From assembly GCA_031258795.1 (NCBI GenBank), contig JAIRMI010000082.1, positions 1-6,188 of the forward strand: DNA of 6,188 bases, given 5' to 3'. The position numbers and the translations under genes were made by a program. Source of the DNA: Puniceicoccales bacterium (GTDB lineage Bacteria > Verrucomicrobiota > Verrucomicrobiia > Opitutales > JAIRKQ01). Each line of letters starts with the position of its first letter. Within the stretch, counting starts at the first letter, position 1. Of the stretch, positions 5,554 to 6,188 are shown piece by piece. A model generated the notes under the pieces. The model did no database searches. It had not been told where the DNA came from and was given only the letters and a program-made list of their open reading frames with translations.

Positions 5554-6046
5554 TCAAAAGGCATAATGAATAGCATCGGAGAGAGAGGGAAAGAGGTGGA
5601 GGATGTGGGAGAGTTTCCGTTTGAGGTTCGTTCAGAATTTTTCGATGGGATTGAGGTCCGAAGAGTAGGAAGGCAGGTAAATTAGGGAACAGCCAGCGGC
5701 CTCGATGGCCTCCTGCTCTTTATATGTCCTGATCTTTTTTTATTGTGATCTTTAGCTTTCTCAGCACCTTCCCAATGCAACTCTTGCTCACTTTAAACTC
5801 GCTGGCTATTTCCCTTTGATAGGCATCCGGCTGCTCTTCCACATACTTTACTGGCTTTTCCGGATTTAACTTCCTGTATTTCCTGTTCAACGGCGCTCGT
5901 TCCAAATTCCCCGTTTCTCTCAGCTTCTTCTTCCATTTGAATATGGTCATAATCCTCACTCTAAACGCTTCGCTCGTTTCCTTTACACTGTGCGTGCTTT
6001 CCTATTTCAATACCCTCTTTTTCAAGTCCGTTGTGCAGTATGCCAT
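5554..6046 (-). pseudogene. IS630-family transposase, decayed remnant
   Basis: The remnant reads from ATG 6046-6044 as MAYCTTDLKKRVLK, then an in-frame TAG (6004-6002), then STHSVKETSEAF, MTIFKWKKKLRETGNLER and the second helix-turn-helix YQREIASEFKVSKSCIGKVL. These are the N-terminal DNA-binding part of IS630-type transposases. At an A7 tract (5741-5735) the frame breaks. In the +1 frame it continues as RTYKEQEAIEAAG and then LPSYSSDLNPIEKF, the third catalytic-motif region of the DDE domain. A TGA (5634-5632) replaces the usual tryptophan, followed by TNLKRKLSHILHLFPSLSDAIHYAF and a natural stop at 5556-5554. Roughly half of the usual ~300+ residues are present; the central part with the first two catalytic aspartates is deleted. 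With three independent lesions it is dead. Confidence 0.85.
5554..6046 (-). mobile_element. IS630-family insertion sequence remnant (internal part; ends uncertain)
   Basis: The element is recognised through its transposase. Its left end may be the repeat at 5420-5439, about 115 bases beyond the transposase stop, which is longer than usual for this family. The right end is not identifiable: no inverted copy of the CAGGACTCATAAA sequence occurs between 6047 and 6188. Coordinates are therefore limited to the transposase-derived part. Confidence 0.6.
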
Positions 6047-6115
6047 CTGTCGACAAATCGGAGAACAAGCAGAAAATCAAGCTGTGGCAATGATTAAAGT
6101 AAACCAAAGTATTGA

Positions 6116-6129
6116 TTGATAACTATCAA
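6116..6129. promoter_or_regulatory. Perfect FNR/ANR-type box
   Basis: TTGATAACTATCAA fits the FNR consensus TTGAT-N4-ATCAA exactly and is fully palindromic apart from its two central bases. FNR-type regulators respond to oxygen and control anaerobic metabolism, which would suit this gene content. The controlled gene would lie to the right of the window, or the site could be the stem of a weak 3' hairpin for a minus-strand gene. A single 14-base match is suggestive, not proof. Confidence 0.4.
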
Positions 6130-6188
6130 CAATTATGCAACGACGGCAACCTCTAAAATATGATGTAATTCGCCGATACCAGAGTGCG
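6130..6188. other. Right-edge fragment, coding status undecided
   Basis: Two frames stay open to the window edge. On the plus strand ATG 6135 begins MQRRQPLKYDVIRRYQ, but it has no ribosome binding site and starts five bases after the FNR-like box. On the minus strand a frame entering from the edge ends GELHHILEVAVVA with a TAA near 6136, which could be a gene's C-terminus. Neither is long enough to identify. Confidence 0.3.

Noticed and set aside
5732..5742. A7-G tract in the IS630 remnant as a programmed frameshift site
   Set aside because: The continuation needs a +1 (or -2) shift, not the -1 shift expected at such tracts in IS elements. Other stop codons and a central deletion already inactivate the gene.

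Overview
The window looks like a piece of chromosome from an anaerobic or fermentative bacterium, probably Gram-negative because of a family 9 (heptosyltransferase-type) glycosyltransferase remnant. It mixes two intact metabolic genes with a large amount of genetic debris: a prophage edge, a broken integrase, a frameshifted glycosyltransferase and a collapsed IS630-type transposase. That mixture suits a host-associated or genome-degrading lineage, but no feature here fixes the taxon.

Left part (1-1253, genes on the minus strand): the first 242 bases encode the start of a phage terminase large subunit that runs off the left edge. About 230 bp of gene-free DNA with degenerate ~40-bp repeats separates it from an integrase stub that keeps only the C-terminal catalytic half (469-744). 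A tRNA-Glu(CTC) gene follows (894-968). This is the usual arrangement of a prophage integrated at a tRNA 3' end, here partly eroded. Upstream of the tRNA lies a 143-bp tandem duplication (970-1253) that carries the tRNA promoter and the last codons of the neighbouring gene.

Middle left (1232-2243, minus): a pseudogene of a glycosyltransferase family 9 protein fused to what resembles a class I methyltransferase domain. It has a one-base frameshift near 1955 and has lost its N-terminal half. The break lies a few bases from a 20-bp sequence at 2247-2266 that recurs at 5420-5439.

Core (2556-5394, plus): two intact genes, a group B [FeFe]-hydrogenase and a stand-alone CoA-acylating acetaldehyde dehydrogenase resembling the N-terminal half of AdhE. 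They are separated by 49 bp and probably cotranscribed. Together they suggest fermentative redox disposal: one enzyme handles electrons as H2, the other consumes NADH while reducing acetyl-CoA to acetaldehyde. No alcohol dehydrogenase or hydrogenase maturase genes are visible. The pair is bracketed by the 20-bp direct repeats, which look like IS630-type element ends at CTAG sites.

Right part (5420-6188): an IS630-family transposase remnant on the minus strand (5554-6046). It can be rebuilt across an in-frame TAG, a slipped A7 tract, a large central deletion and a TGG-to-TGA change. Beyond it is a perfect FNR-type palindrome at 6116-6129, and the reading frames at the right edge are too short to identify.
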